Of a stretch of DNA of 64,000 bases, positions 15,601-26,754 are shown one piece after another. Below the pieces are notes generated by a model that was given only the letters and a program-made list of their open reading frames with translations, searched no databases and had not been told where the DNA came from. Within the stretch, counting starts at the first letter, position 1, and every line of letters begins with the position of its first letter. Both the position numbers and the translations under genes were made by a program. This stretch comes from Pontederia crassipes (taxonomy: Eukaryota; Streptophyta; Magnoliopsida; Commelinales; Pontederiaceae). Location: contig CM060188.1 in the NCBI GenBank assembly GCA_030549335.1, positions 6,200,001-6,264,000 on the forward strand, read 5' to 3'.

Positions 15601-16422
15601 ATTCAGGTTGTATGGTCACTGATGGTGGCTGTGTTGTTCTTGCTGAGGTCAGCCTTTGAGATTTTTGCTTTGGAGCCAGTTTTATTGGCATGCCATTTGA
15701 ATTTGCAAAAAGGCTATGGCTTGTGGTTAAGGGCCCACTGATAGTTTCTTGAGGGTGGATAGGGAGATGGGTAGAACCTGAGTTGTAATTGGTGTGGTGA
15801 GGAGAGTGAGTCAGTCATGGGCACACTGATCATTAACTTAGCGTGTGTGGCTTGTGTTGGTGAGTAGTAGACTTCAACAGTTTTTGAAAGTTGAGACAGA
15901 GTGACAATTTAGTTTCAAAATTGGAAGGGCAGTAATTAAACAATGCAAAGTACTTTAGATAATGTCAAATTGAACAGGAGCATGGACTTATTTCATTGCA
16001 ACAGCATGTATTTTGTAGTTCTCACGCGTCCTTATGTTACTGAATATTATGCACCAAAAGTACCGCTGTTATGATCCAATGTACTCTTGATGACATTTGC
16101 ATATTTAATCCAATGCTTAATATCTTATTTTTCTTCATTATTTGTTTTCTTTATGTTGATTTGCATTATTAAACCGTCCTTTTTTCTTAATTCTTCCAGC
16201 AAAAGATCGAAGGATTGGACTAGGCGAGTGGGAAATGATCGCCATTTAATATGCATAGAAGATCCATTTGAGGTGTCCCATGATCTTGGGCGCGTCGTCG
16301 ACAAGTTCAGCATTAAAATTTTGAGGGAGGAATTCGAACGAGCTGCCGACATATTGCAATATGATCCCAACCCGACCGTCACGCTGTTTCAGCCCTATAT
16401 ACGAGATTCGCCACAGATGTGA
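6607..16422 (+). CDS. URT1: UTP:RNA uridylyltransferase (URT1-like), six exons, 814 aa
   Basis: Exons 6607-7971, 9343-9714, 13268-13491, 13602-13665, 13879-14075 and 16200-16422 join in frame with GT-AG introns. The family adds short U tails to deadenylated mRNAs in the cytoplasm and links to decapping. Residues 1-455 (exon 1) are a Pro/Gly/Gln-rich, probably disordered leader with repeated PPPPG(F/Y) motifs, a His run near 260-270 and an acidic end; a short hydrophobic FLLQLLQ segment near residue 30 may be a docking motif. Exon 2 carries the nucleotidyltransferase signature YGSCANSFG (G533, S534) with catalytic D545 and D547; the third aspartate is D601 in SCDICINN. The PAP/TUTase-associated region follows, with [15 protein letters not shown] near the C-terminus. 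The exon 1 frame reads on to a stop at 8044, but the AAG|GTGAAT donor at 7972 rejoins exon 2 cleanly. Nothing is broken, so it is probably functional. The LINE and SINE lie in introns 2 and 5. Confidence 0.93.
8297..8460 (+). repeat. 87-bp direct duplication in URT1 intron 1
   Basis: Two adjacent copies begin with AGTTAAGCTCACTTGTTACC at 8297 and 8384 and continue through a similar ATAGA(T/C)CAGC(T/C)ACTA stretch, with scattered substitutions. It is a simple intronic tandem duplication with no coding role seen. Confidence 0.75.
9801..11344 (-). mobile_element. 5'-truncated RTE-type LINE in URT1 intron 2
   Basis: Read on the minus strand, this holds a reverse-transcriptase reading frame from about 11344 to a TAG at 9836. 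Visible RT landmarks are the [14 protein letters not shown] motif, [43 protein letters not shown] and the catalytic FADDIVLLA. The frame is interrupted once, by a TGA at 10829-10831 between DVL and KALQKKRV. The endonuclease domain is absent, as expected for 5' truncation. The 3' end has almost no untranslated region and finishes in a (TTG)n tail at 9801-9823, a layout typical of RTE-clade LINEs. AACTTC at 9795-9800 and 11345-11350 may be the target-site duplication. It is a dead copy lying antisense to the host gene. Confidence 0.85.
13010..13066 (+). repeat. 29-bp tandem duplication in URT1 intron 2
   Basis: The string TAATTCAGTCCCATAGAACT occurs at 13010 and again at 13039, followed both times by CTGCATAT. 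It is a perfect short tandem copy about 200 bases before exon 3. Confidence 0.8.
14226..14407 (-). mobile_element. SINE (Au-like) in URT1 intron 5
   Basis: A 182-bp unit is bounded by a perfect 17-bp target-site duplication, TCTGTAGATGCTGGATA, at 14209-14225 and 14408-14424. On the minus strand it ends with AGCCGACCCCCTAGTGGGAT and a (TTG)n tail, nearly the same as the 3' end of the RTE-type LINE in intron 2. The head contains GGTCCCAAGTCC, which resembles a degenerate tRNA-type B box. Size, tail and 3' similarity fit the Au SINE family of flowering plants; the family name is from memory. Confidence 0.85.
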
Positions 16423-16682
16423 GTGGACCGGCAGGGTCGTGTTGGATTTGGTGTTTGCGTTGCATCCTAATTAAGCTTGTACATCCTTTTCAACTATGCG
16501 GTCTGCTGGTGCCATTGTACAGAAGTTTCTATGGTACAATGTCTACGCTTATTGTATAGCATGACTACTTAACGAAGATATTCCAGTTGCTTAATGAGGT
16601 TTCAGGATCTCGACAATTTTACTTTTCTTCACTGCATGTCTTTAGTAACTGGCTAGTTTTGTTGACACCAAACTATGTTGTC

Positions 16683-16688
16683 AATAAA
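16683..16688 (+). terminator. Candidate poly(A) signal for URT1
   Basis: AATAAA lies about 260 bases after the URT1 stop codon, downstream of T-rich sequence. Plant poly(A) signals are loosely defined, so this is only a candidate. Confidence 0.35.
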
Positions 16689-17690
16689 CAAACAAATATA
16701 TGAGAGGGAGAGAGAGAGAGTAGCACCGAAGACCAAAGAGTAATTATTCCATTGACGCGTGCTGAATTCCTCAATTCTTGCAGATAATGTCCAAAGTCAT
16801 ACTGATCTCTACATTTGTATTATGATTGCTCGAAATGATGTAGAATATTATTTGATGTTATCCCACATTGACATTGGGCCTCGTGACGCAGTAAGATAGT
16901 GGAGAATGGTATGAATGCAGGTAGGAAATTAATCAACAAGATGAGCAGAGCTATCAGATTTGCCTGGTTCGTGAAGTGTCCCAAGCGGTGTAATGTTACC
17001 CATCTAAAGTTGGGACGAGTCTGTTACACATTAATACAAATTGATGTCTCAATCTTAACGATCAATTTGGCAAATAGTTTACGCGTCAAATTTTTGACGA
17101 ACCTTAGCATGTTGTTGTTAAGTGTTTCGTTGCAATGTTTCGAGTAATTGAAGCGGCCTCTAAATATTGAAATCCAAGGTTTGAAGGACACAGTAGCAAT
17201 TTCGTCTTTTCGAATGACGATGGAGGTAAAGCTGAGAGCCCTTGTCATGAGTTTTCTCTACACCAATCTGCTTGTCCAAGTGGAGAGTCTTCATGAACAT
17301 TCTCATAAATCAGTGAAGATCCATAACGTCTACTCTTTCGTGAGAGTCAATCGTCTAGTCAATAAGTATGTCTAAGGTATATGATCTTTGTTGACAAGTA
17401 CAACGACGTCACTTCATTCGAGTTGCAGATGGACGAGTATGTGTATCATCTTCGTCAATGAGCACGATATCGTCTTGTCCATACACAAAGATGTAAACGA
17501 AGCTTCATGAAAGGTCCTAGGATCGGAAGAAAATATATTTCAAGAAACATGTAAGATGTGGCGAATTATGGTGGCAATGTCATCACAACAATGTGAAATG
17601 TGACAACATTGATCCCATTGAGACATGGGACGTATGCAAACGGTAGTTCATAACAATGTATGACCTATCAAGTTGGAACTGAGGTAAATA

Positions 17691-18038
17691 CTATATTGTT
17701 TAACATTAGTCAAAAGTGCATATTGAAGGAGGATGTGAAAGGGATCACCGAGCTTCACCTACAATGTTCTTAGGTGGATGAAAACACAACGTTGGTAGTC
17801 TTCATCAAAGAAGTTTTGAAGCCTTGGACTAGGACGAAGTTTGAGACGACGAGGTTGACTGGAGGTCAAGACTATATTGTTCAACATTAGTCAAAAGTGC
17901 ATATTGAAGGAAGATGTGAAAGGAATCACCGAGCTCCGCCTACAATGTTCCTAGGTGGATGAAAACACAACGTTGGTAGTCTTCATCAAAGAGGTTTTGA
18001 AGCCTTGGACTAGGACGAAGTTTGAGATGACGAGGTTG
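17691..18038 (+). repeat. 181-bp-period tandem duplication inside the decayed gag
   Basis: A block of about 167 bp starting CTATATTGTT(T/C)AACATTAGT occurs at 17691-17857 and again at 17872-18038, with about a dozen substitutions. Both copies contain the WVDENTTLVVF phrase, one in an open frame and one in a broken frame. Confidence 0.85.
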
Positions 18039-20418
18039 CCTCAATCTCCGCTCGCTAGTCCTCGCTGTCGAATCAATCATGGACTATGCAAAAATAAGTG
18101 CCATACCACCAAACTCTCGGACAAGGATAATGACGGGGAAGAGAAGTTCAAGTCATAAGAAACAAGCCACACTATCAAGACAAAGGCAAAGCCCATCCAA
18201 ATAGGAGGATTGAGTCAAGTCCACAACGGACGTGGAAAGACTCGTCGCTTACAATGGTGACTTGAAGCAGACAATGTATAAAGTGTCATATTGAAGAACC
18301 TTGTTCTGCCTCAAACCATCGGAATCCCAGAATGACCATTAAGGGTGTGCATTCGACGAAAGTGCAGCCATCTGCAATGGGGACATTTAGTCAAGTCATG
18401 CATGTCAAATGACAATACTCTCAACATGTTCTATCATAATATTGGAAAAATTCTTTCTCTGAGCTATTCCTGAAGTCATCCAATAGTTATTTCACACCAA
18501 GAAGTTAAACCAAACAAGTTGACACTATGCAAGTCTAGAGAAGTTGAAGAAAAAAAAACTTGACAGACGGATAGTTGCTTGATGAAATCAGATTGCACAG
18601 ATGGAAGACTTCGATGGCTGCACAAGTGATGACCCTCGATTGAACGAAGAATTAGTAAACAAATCAGGCTTGATATAAGAGTCATCAACAAGTCCTGAAA
18701 CAACGCGAACATTCTTGACTATGCGTGATGCTGGTGAAGTAGAAGTCAATACAAATAAGGCGAAATTCAACTGTACATACAAAGTAAAGACCAAAGACGA
18801 AGATTCTGAAGAAGCCCAGACAATAATGTCGGGGGTATCACCGACTTTAGTGGGGAGAATGTCTCATAACATTTTCCTATGACACGACAAGAAAGCCTCG
18901 CGACATTAGTGCCGTTCAACTTAAAGCTTTCGGTCGCTCAACACCGAACCAAATAACACATGCAGCTACCCCGCATTACGTAATATTGCGGAGTTATCCA
19001 TCCCTATGACATTATCTTATAGGATCGTCCTTACGAATGACCTTAACCGTATGGTATGTCTTTTATATTTTCAATTTTGTATTGAGACTCCTCTACTTAC
19101 GATATAGCAAGGAGGAGTTCACTAGTGATTTTTTTGCCTATATGTCTTCTATGTTTCATCATATATAACGCGAACAAGGTTTTGTAATTCTAGTGTCTGA
19201 CCTTGAGCGTGGGATGACAACCTATATCGGTGACCCTTCTCGGTACCACGTGGTACCTCGATTGCCCCTTCGGACATTAATCACTCAAGTGTTTGCATCA
19301 ACGCGCTAATGCCACGAACCCATGATGAGTCGTCTAATACTCTTGTCATATTCCTGATTGAATATCTATAAGAGCAACTCTTGGTAAAGTCATCTCGACC
19401 ATAAAACTTCTATTGTAAACTCAAAACATACTTAGCTAGGCGCCCCTTCACCTAGTGGACACATAGGGTTTCATGTTCGAGAATCACCCCGTGACACGTG
19501 CGTCTTGATATTCGAAAGATAAACTATTTTTCCTCATTTGATCTATTTTTCGACATTTTCGCGGGCAGCATTGAGACATTTTATTATTTTAGAAGTGCCT
19601 AAATCTTAATATTCGAAAGACTAAAATTGTTTCGTCCTATTAATTTCTCGATATGTTATCTCTATGCATGATGGGGTATAGCTGACGAAACCTCGTTCTA
19701 ATTTCAGTTTGTTAAAAATTTCGCACTAGAAAAATTATGCATCGAAAAATACATAAAAAACTTAAGACGACGTAAAATTTTATTAAATGAAAATACAATA
19801 GAATTACAAAAAGATTTATCTTTTGTCTTAAATACAAGGAGTTTATATAGCATTCATTTTTTACATATGATAAAAATTTTAGTCTAAGTATTAATCTCAC
19901 ATAAAGTACAATACTTATCACATCAATTCGGATAGTAGCATTTCCAATGGGGATAAAAATTTCAGTCGGAGTAGAATTCCAAACATGATTAACTGACTCA
20001 TTTATGTTCTAACCAAGGTTAACGTACAAGCGATCCACCTATTTAATATGGGAATAGGCTCACGCTGTCTATTCCAACTTTTTTCCCATATTAAATTAAA
20101 TGTGGGAAGAAGGGAAAAAACGGGATCATCAAGTTCTCATAATACGATGCTCTTATTGGATTAAGAAAGTGAGAGTATGTAATGGATTAAGTTGTATTAA
20201 TTAAAAAAAAGATCAAAATTTTAATAAAAAGAACATAAATGCTGATCAAATTAATAACCCTATAAATATATTTTTTAGTAGTGATTATTATTAAGTACAA
20301 CTAATTCGATTACATGGAATAAAATTTTCAAATTTAAAAAAAATCGAACTAGACATATTACGACCACTCCACCCATAAATAGATTTTGACACTAATAACT
20401 TTTCTAACTTTCCAATCT

Positions 20419-20425
20419 TATAAAA
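20419..20425 (+). promoter_or_regulatory. TATA box of the carboxylesterase gene
   Basis: TATAAAA lies 79 bases upstream of the chosen ATG at 20504. A start site about 30 bases downstream of it would fall near 20450. That is past the earlier in-frame ATG at 20432, so the TATA position argues against that longer start. Confidence 0.5.
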
Positions 20426-20503
20426 CTGAGCATGTGCAAAAGTCGGCTCTGTTTCGGACACGCCACTGGTTTCCGCCAGCCATTAACACCTCTTCCTCCT
20501 CCA

Positions 20504-21508
20504 ATGGTTATGGATCCTTACAGGTACCTCAAGATCTCTCTCAACTCCGACGGCTCCCTCGTCCGTCTGAACCCCATGCACCTTCACGTCGCCGGCGCCG
20601 GCGAAGACTCCGACGTGCACTCTCGCGATCTCCCCCTCAACCCCGGGCGCAACACCACTCTCCGAGCGTTCATCCCGAAACACCACCAGCGGCAGAAGCA
20701 GCAACAGTACTCCTCCAGCAGCGACCACCTCCCCGTCATCATCTACTTCCACGGCGGAGGCTTCGTCCTCGGCGGCTCCGCCACCGCCGCCTTCCACGCC
20801 CTCTGCGCCACGTTGGCATCCGGCGTCCCCGCCGTGGTCCTCTCCGTCGATTACTGCCTCGCGCCGGAGCACCGCCTCCCCGCCGCCTACGATGACGCCG
20901 CGGACGCCCTCCTCTGGGCCCGATCCCAAGCCTTCGACCCTCACCCGTTGCTCGCCTGCGCGGACTTCTCCCGCTGCTTCCTCATGGGCAGCAGCTCCGG
21001 CGGGAACATCGCGCTGCGTGCGGCCATGAGCGCAAGGGACTCAGAGCCGTCACCGGCGCGCTTGGTGGGGCTGATACTGGACCAGCCCTTCTTCGGCGGG
21101 GTGGAGCGGACGGCATCGGAGGTGCGGATGGAGAACGACAAGGTCATCCCGCGGCCGGTGAACGACCTGCTGTGGGAGCTGTCGCTGCCGGAGGGCGCGG
21201 ACAGGGACCACGAGTACTGCAACCTGGAGAAGATGGTCCAGGGGAGGAGGAGGCTACGGGGGCTGCCACGGTGCATGGTGAGGGGACACGCGAATGATCC
21301 GTTGATCGACAGGCAGAGGCAGGTGGCGCGGATGCTGGAGGAGGAAGGCGTCAGCGTGGCGGCGAGGTTGGACGGCAAAGGGTACCATGGGATCGAGTTT
21401 GCCAGTCCGAGCATGGCGGCGATATTGGTGGCCGACGTGAAGGGCTTTGTTAGCAGCAGCGCCATTAATGGCATTGATGGCGATGGAGGCAGACGAGGGC
21501 GGCTATGA
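20504..21508 (+). CDS. CXE8: Carboxylesterase, CXE8/9-like, single exon, 334 aa
   Basis: This is an alpha/beta-hydrolase of the plant class-I carboxylesterase family, related to GID1, expected to hydrolyse small ester substrates; the natural substrate is unknown. It shows the oxyanion-hole motif HGGGF (83-87), YCLAPEHRLPAAYDDA (117-132), the nucleophile in GSSSGG (S164), D265 in NDPLIDRQ and H295 in GYHGIEF, so the catalytic triad is complete. The Ser-for-Asp change in the usual GDSAGG box is, as I recall, typical of the CXE8/9 branch. The chosen start gives MVMDPYRYLKIS, where family members begin. An in-frame ATG at 20432 would add 24 residues but precedes the likely transcription start. 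The gene has no intron and is very GC-rich. Copia sequence begins directly after the stop codon, so the native 3' UTR has probably been lost or replaced. Confidence 0.9.
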   Translation: MVMDPYRYLKISLNSDGSLVRLNPMHLHVAGAGEDSDVHSRDLPLNPGRNTTLRAFIPKHHQRQKQQQYSSSSDHLPVIIYFHGGGFVLGGSATAAFHALCATLASGVPAVVLSVDYCLAPEHRLPAAYDDAADALLWARSQAFDPHPLLACADFSRCFLMGSSSGGNIALRAAMSARDSEPSPARLVGLILDQPFFGGVERTASEVRMENDKVIPRPVNDLLWELSLPEGADRDHEYCNLEKMVQGRRRLRGLPRCMVRGHANDPLIDRQRQVARMLEEEGVSVAARLDGKGYHGIEFASPSMAAILVADVKGFVSSSAINGIDGDGGRRGRL

Positions 21509-21717
21509 CACTCCTACTAATAACTGAACTATTCAAAGTGAAGACATAGCTTGTTATACATCGTCTTCCATCATATTTTCAGCATAATCTGAATCTGAGT
21601 ACCCTACAACCAAACACTCTTTATCACTTTTGTAGATGAGACCAATATCAAATGTTCCGATACCGAAAAATTCGCTTCACTATTTGCCAGTGCTCCTTTC
21701 CTGGATCGCTCATGAAC

Positions 21718-24700
21718 CTACTGACAACACTGATTGCATGAGTTGCAAACAATGGCATACATCAGACTTTCAACTGCACTAGCATATGGAACCCGAGATA
21801 TGTACTCCTTTTCTGCTTCTGACTTTGGTGCGAAGGCAACAGAAATATGAACATTTACAGCTGATGGAGTATTCAAAGGTTTCGCTCCTGACATTCCAAA
21901 TCTGGATAAAATTTTCTCAATATAACTTTTCTGAGATAAGAAGAGTTTACCCTGTGCGCGATCCCTTAAAATTTCCATCCCCAGAATCTTCTGTGCTGCA
22001 CCAAGATCCTTCATGTCGAATTCCGCACTGAGGAGCTTCTTCAGATTCTGAATGTCTGTCATGTCTCTTGTAGCAATAAGCATATCGTCGACATACAAGA
22101 GCAGATAGATGGTGGAGCCGTCCTTCACCTTCTTATGGTATACACAGCAATCATAGGGACTTCGACTGAATCCCTTACTGATCATAAAGCTGTTGAACCT
22201 CTTGTACCATTGTCTGGGAGACTGCTTCAAGCTATACAGAGATTTCTTCAAACTGCAAACTTGATTCTCCTTTCCTGGAATGAAGAATCCCTCTGGTTGG
22301 CTCATAAGAATATCTTCTTCAAGTTCTCCATGGAGGAAAGCAGTCTTCACATATAGTTGTTCGAGCTCTAAATTCTGATGTGATACAACACCCTGATAGA
22401 AGTATGCCTGACAACAAGTGAGAATATCTCATTGTAGTCCACACCTTCTTTCTGACTATAACCTTTAGCAACCAGTCGTGTTTTGTATCTCGTACCTTCA
22501 ACTCCTGAAATTCCTGCTTTCTTCTTGAAGATTCATTTACAGCCAACAACATTCCTGCCTTTAGGCAACTTGACCAGTTCCCACGTCTGATTCTTGTGAA
22601 GAGATTCCATCTCCTCACCCATAGCAGCGATCAATTGTCCAAATTCGGCACATGTGATGGCATCCCTATAAGAGGACGGCTCCAGGGGCTCCACCTCTTC
22701 AGCTACCTGTAGTGCATAAGCAACCATGTCCTCGAAACCATATCGCTTAGGAGGACCCACTTCTCTGCGAGGACGTCTAGCAGCAATTGACTCCTCTTCA
22801 GGTTGCTCATCAGATTTTTCACCTTCTGGTTCTGCTTCTTGATGTGATCCTTCAACATTATCCTCAGTTGCAGTGATTTCAACCTCCACTTGTTTACTGA
22901 CACTCTCTTCAGCCTCCACCTTCAACTGAAGCATTGATGCTTCATCAAAGGTCACGCTTCTGCTGTGGATGACTTTGTGTTCTGAAGGAGACCAGATTCT
23001 GTAGCCTTTCACTCCTGTACCATATCCCATGAACACCACTTCTTTGGCCCTTGGCTCCAACTTCCCCTCACTGACGTGATAGTATGCTGGACAACAAAAA
23101 ACTTTCAGACAAGTATAATCAGCAGGATTTCCTGACCATACCTCAGTTGGAGTCTTGAGATCAATCGCAGTCGTCGGACTTCGATTCACCAAGTAGCAAG
23201 CTGTGTTAACAGCTTCAGCCCAGAATGTCCTATTCAGACCAGCGTTAGAGAGCATGCACCTTGCCCTCTCCAAAAGTGTCATGTTCATTTGTTCTGCAAC
23301 TTCATTCTGCTGTGGAGTATCCCTAACTGTGCGATGCCTGGCAATGCCTTCATCTTTGCAGAACTAGTCGAATTCAGCTGAACAGAATTCTAAACCATTG
23401 TCAGTGCGAAGACGCTTCACTTTCTTCGACGTCTGATTTTCCATCAGAACCTTCCACTGCTTGAAGGCCTTGGAGGACTCACTCTTGTGTTTCATCATGA
23501 ATACCCAAGTCATCCTCGAGTAGTCATCAATCACAGAAAGGAAGTACCTCGCACCTCCTAATGATGGAACACGAGAGGGACCCCAACAATCGGCGTGGAT
23601 GTAGTCAAGTGTCGCCTTCGTCCTGTGCACTGCCTTGCCAAACCGAGACCTTCGTTGTTTGTCGAATACGCAGTGCTTGCAGAAGTTGATTTCAGATATC
23701 TTCTTCTCTCCTAGAAGACCTCGTTTGCTGAGGATATTCATCCCGTTCTGACTCATATGCCCAAGTCGCATGTGCCACAGCCTAGATCTATCTGATTCGG
23801 ATGAACTAGCCACTACAGCAACGCCAGAGACTGTCTTGCCTTGTAATACATACAAGGACTTCTGTCTGACTCTCTTCAGAACCGTAGCATCACCCTTCAT
23901 GACCGTGAGGATGCCTCTAGCAGCATTGATCTGACATCCTTTAGAGTCGAGGACTCCAAGTGATATCAAATTTTTCTTCAATTGCGGAACATGGCGGACA
24001 TCTGTCAGCGTCCTCACAAGATTGTCATCTGTCCTGATCTGCACAGAACCGATCCCAACTATCTGACAGGCTGCATCGTTGCCCATGATGACGTTTCCAC
24101 CATCAATCTTCTGATAAGTTGAGAACCACTCTTTATTCAGAGTCATATGATAGGAACACCCCGAATCCAAAACTCAACTATCTGCCAGACATCCTTGATC
24201 AGAAGCAGCCAGAATCAAATCATCTTCGGAATTCCCAATTTCCTGTGCCACCGCAACGACAGAGGCTTTCTTCTTCTTCGGACAATCATTCTTCTAATGA
24301 TCTGGTTCCTTGCAGTAATTACAGATGTCTTTCGCAGTGATTTTCTTCTTCTTCGACTTGGATTTCTTTGAATTCGAGGACTGTCCCTTCTCTGCGGTCG
24401 ATATCAAACCCGCGACCTGAGTCTCTGCAGAATTTTCAGATGCCCTATGCCGAAGTTCACGAGTATGGAGACTCGATCTTACTTCTTCCAGACTTATAGT
24501 TTCCTTCCCGATAATCATAGACTGAACGAAATTTTCATATGATGGAGGAAGCGAAACTAACAGAATTAGGGCAGCATATTCATCCTCGATCTTAACATCG
24601 ATATTTCTAAGTTCCATCAACAAAAAATTTAACTGATCAAGATGTTCCTTCAGAGGGGTACCTTCCTGCATGCGGAGAGAGAACAGACGTTGCTTCAACA

Positions 24701-25034
24701 GCAACTTATTGGTGAGAGACTTCATCATATATAGACTCTCGAGTCTCAACCACAGACCGGCCATTTTTTCTTCATCTGCGACCTCGATTATCACCTCATC
24801 CGCCAGACACAACAGAATCATCGAGTGCGCCTTCTCCTCCTGTGCCGCCAAAGTTGCGAGGTCGATCTCCTTTTCTTTGCCCTTCGAGTCTTCATCTTTT
24901 GGCTTGTTCTTCGACACGTTTGAGAGCGGCACCCAGACTCCTTGTTGCTTTAAAAGCGCCCGCATCTTGATCTGCCACAACCCGAAACTGTTCCTACCGT
25001 TGAACTACTCCATGCTCACGTTGTGCGACGCCAT
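21718..25034 (-). pseudogene. Broken copia gag-pol polyprotein
   Basis: Gag begins at the ATG at 25034 (MASHNVSME) and has a stop soon after. It runs to a CNYCKEPDH zinc knuckle near 24300 in which an in-frame TAG sits where the motif continues. The protease motif LDSGCSYHM is near 24160. The integrase zinc-binding HHCC set (LWHMRLGHM and FCKHC) is near 23600-23780, followed by the acidic residues in HADCWGP and TDNGLEF. RT shows KTAFLHGELEEDI and the catalytic YVDDMLIA near 22080-22340. Stops and frameshifts occur at about 24295, 23350, 22530 and 22340, so no full protein can be made. RNase H phrases such as LVVGYSDSDYAEN continue past 21718 in broken frame. Confidence 0.85.
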
Positions 25035-25069
25035 CTCCCTGCTGATCGAGAATCGTTGACAAACCCTAA

Positions 25070-25082
25070 GGCTCTGATACCA
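25070..25082 (-). other. Copia primer-binding site (initiator Met tRNA type)
   Basis: On the minus strand this reads TGGTATCAGAGCC, complementary to the 3' end of plant initiator methionine tRNA. It lies three bases inside the 5' LTR, as usual for this group. Confidence 0.85.
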
Positions 25083-25085
25083 GTT

Positions 25086-25488
25086 TGTTACAAAAAGCGA
25101 GAGAGAGGGATCACACGAAATACAGAAGAACGCGAAGAGGAAAAATGACGGCGGCTCTTTGTTATGGAATAACGATGATTACAAGGATGAGTTTCTGTTT
25201 AGACCCCTAAGAAGTTTATATAGGCACTCCCTTTGACAGATGATAGGAATTACATACGGACTGAGACTCTAAATAAATTCCCTAAAAATAAGACACATGT
25301 AGGAGAATTCTGCTGAAGCGCCTGACTATGTAGGAAAACCAACTGGATTCAAATTCAAGGCATTATTAACATGTTGGATAGTTAACGCAGTGTTCACAGC
25401 CCACACGTAACTCGGAGGAGTTCGGCAACTGAGCTCCGTAAAGTCCTAAATGTGATTTCTAATTCAAACAAAGAAAAATCCTACAACA
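25086..25488 (-). repeat. Copia 5' LTR, 403 bp
   Basis: On the minus strand it starts TGTTGTAGGATTTTTC and ends CTTTTTGTAACA, giving the TG...CA ends expected for an LTR. It contains a TATATAA box (CCTATATAAACTT) about 150 bases before its 3' end. No partner LTR is seen in the window. Confidence 0.8.
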
Positions 25489-26754
25489 CGATAAAGGTGA
25501 AACACGATCACAATCTGACATGCAGATAAACAGGAATTAAAATGCTTAAGAGGTTCACAACCCCAACTACAACAGATTCTAGACCTTCTGTATTTTGTAC
25601 ATCAATTTAATTAACAGAGCATTGGAGAAGGCAGTGAACGAACCATCTGCTGCATTTGAGAACCTTTCCAACAGCTAAAACCAATCAGAAAATTTCATTG
25701 ATGAACAATACCTTTCTTTGGGTGTACATGGCCAAGATACCTACACATTCAATCTGATACGGGAGAAACCAATGGTTCGTTTCTAAAGAAAGCCTCCAAA
25801 TTGGCCAGCACCAGTTCACTCTGCCCTCCAATAGATTCTGGCGTCATCATAGCATGATGAGGTGATAGGACTACATTATCCATACCGAACAATTCTTCTG
25901 GCACTGATGGCTCAGTCTCAAACACATCAAGCCCAGCACCTCCAATCTCACCTTTCATCAAACATGAGACCAGTTCCTTCTCATCGACAAGCTGCCCCCT
26001 CCCAATGTTGATGATAACACCATTTCTCCCCAGAGCTAACATCACCTCCTTATCGATTATATGGTGTGTTTTGTCGGTTAAGGCGCAGGATAGGACCAAG
26101 ACATCACTCTCAACAGCGAGTTCAACAATGGACTCAAAATATTTGTAGGAGACAGAAGGCTTCCTTGTTCTTGAGAAGTAAGAAATATGGCATCCGAATG
26201 CCTCAAGTCTTTTCGCCACCGCAGACCCAATTTGCCCTAAGCCTACAATTCCAACATGTTTTCCACTCAACTGCAAGTGAATAGATGATCCGTTCGTGAA
26301 AAGTTGTTAGATACAAATACGAATTACTAAAGCAACAAATGACTGAACTTCTAATTTCAAATATTGTTACCTGAACGGTATCATCATAAGGGCAACAAAA
26401 TCAGAGGTCAACATCAGATGTTAAGAGTTCTTGAATACATGATAATTCTTTTTTTTTTTTGCTAAGAACATAACCATGAAAGCACACAAGAACATTAATA
26501 GCTCCAACAGGAGTGAACAACGAGTAATTTTCAAGATTGGTACCCCAACTTTAATGCTAATATCAAATTGGTACTCCAACTTTGTAAAGTAACAAATTGG
26601 TGCCGTAATTACTACAACATTTCAAATTTAATCCCATTCACATATTAATTATTTTTAATACATATTAGATAATAACTTTAAATCATAAATGATAATTTAA
26701 TATTTATTGCGATAAAATAAAAAATAACCTTTATCTATATTTACGAGTAAATTA

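Larger units (their letters stand above)
16423..20418. other. URT1-CXE intergenic region with decayed LTR-retrotransposon remnant
   Basis: No intact gene is seen. Between about 17150 and 18200 the plus strand has broken gag-like reading frames, with phrases such as GITELRLQCS and VDENTTLVVFIKEVLKPW split by stops. From about 18828 a stretch starting TGTCGGGGGTATCACC, with C-rich segments, resembles LTR or untranslated retrotransposon sequence up to about 19700. I could not pair two LTRs. From 19700 to 20418 the sequence is AT-rich and leads to the esterase promoter. Confidence 0.45.
21509..25488 (-). mobile_element. Ty1/copia retrotransposon (Tork/TNT1-like), 3'-truncated
   Basis: On the minus strand the order is a 403-bp 5' LTR (25086-25488), a primer-binding site (25070-25082), gag, protease, integrase, reverse transcriptase and the start of RNase H. 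That order defines Ty1/copia. The element stops within RNase H at about 21509, so the end of RNase H, the polypurine tract and the 3' LTR are missing. It fills the gap between two convergent genes, the esterase (+) and HPR copy A (-); its LTR is about 260 bases beyond the copy A stop codon. No target-site duplication can be assigned because one end is lost. Confidence 0.88.

Noticed and set aside
20432-20503. Longer esterase start giving 24 extra residues
   Set aside because: The ATG at 20432 lies only 7 bases after the TATA box, probably upstream of the transcript start, and the family begins near MDPY.
20386-21474. Long open frames overlapping the carboxylesterase on both strands (169, 153 and 177 codons)
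   Set aside because: They are by-products of the GC-rich coding strand with no family resemblance, while the esterase frame has a full catalytic triad.
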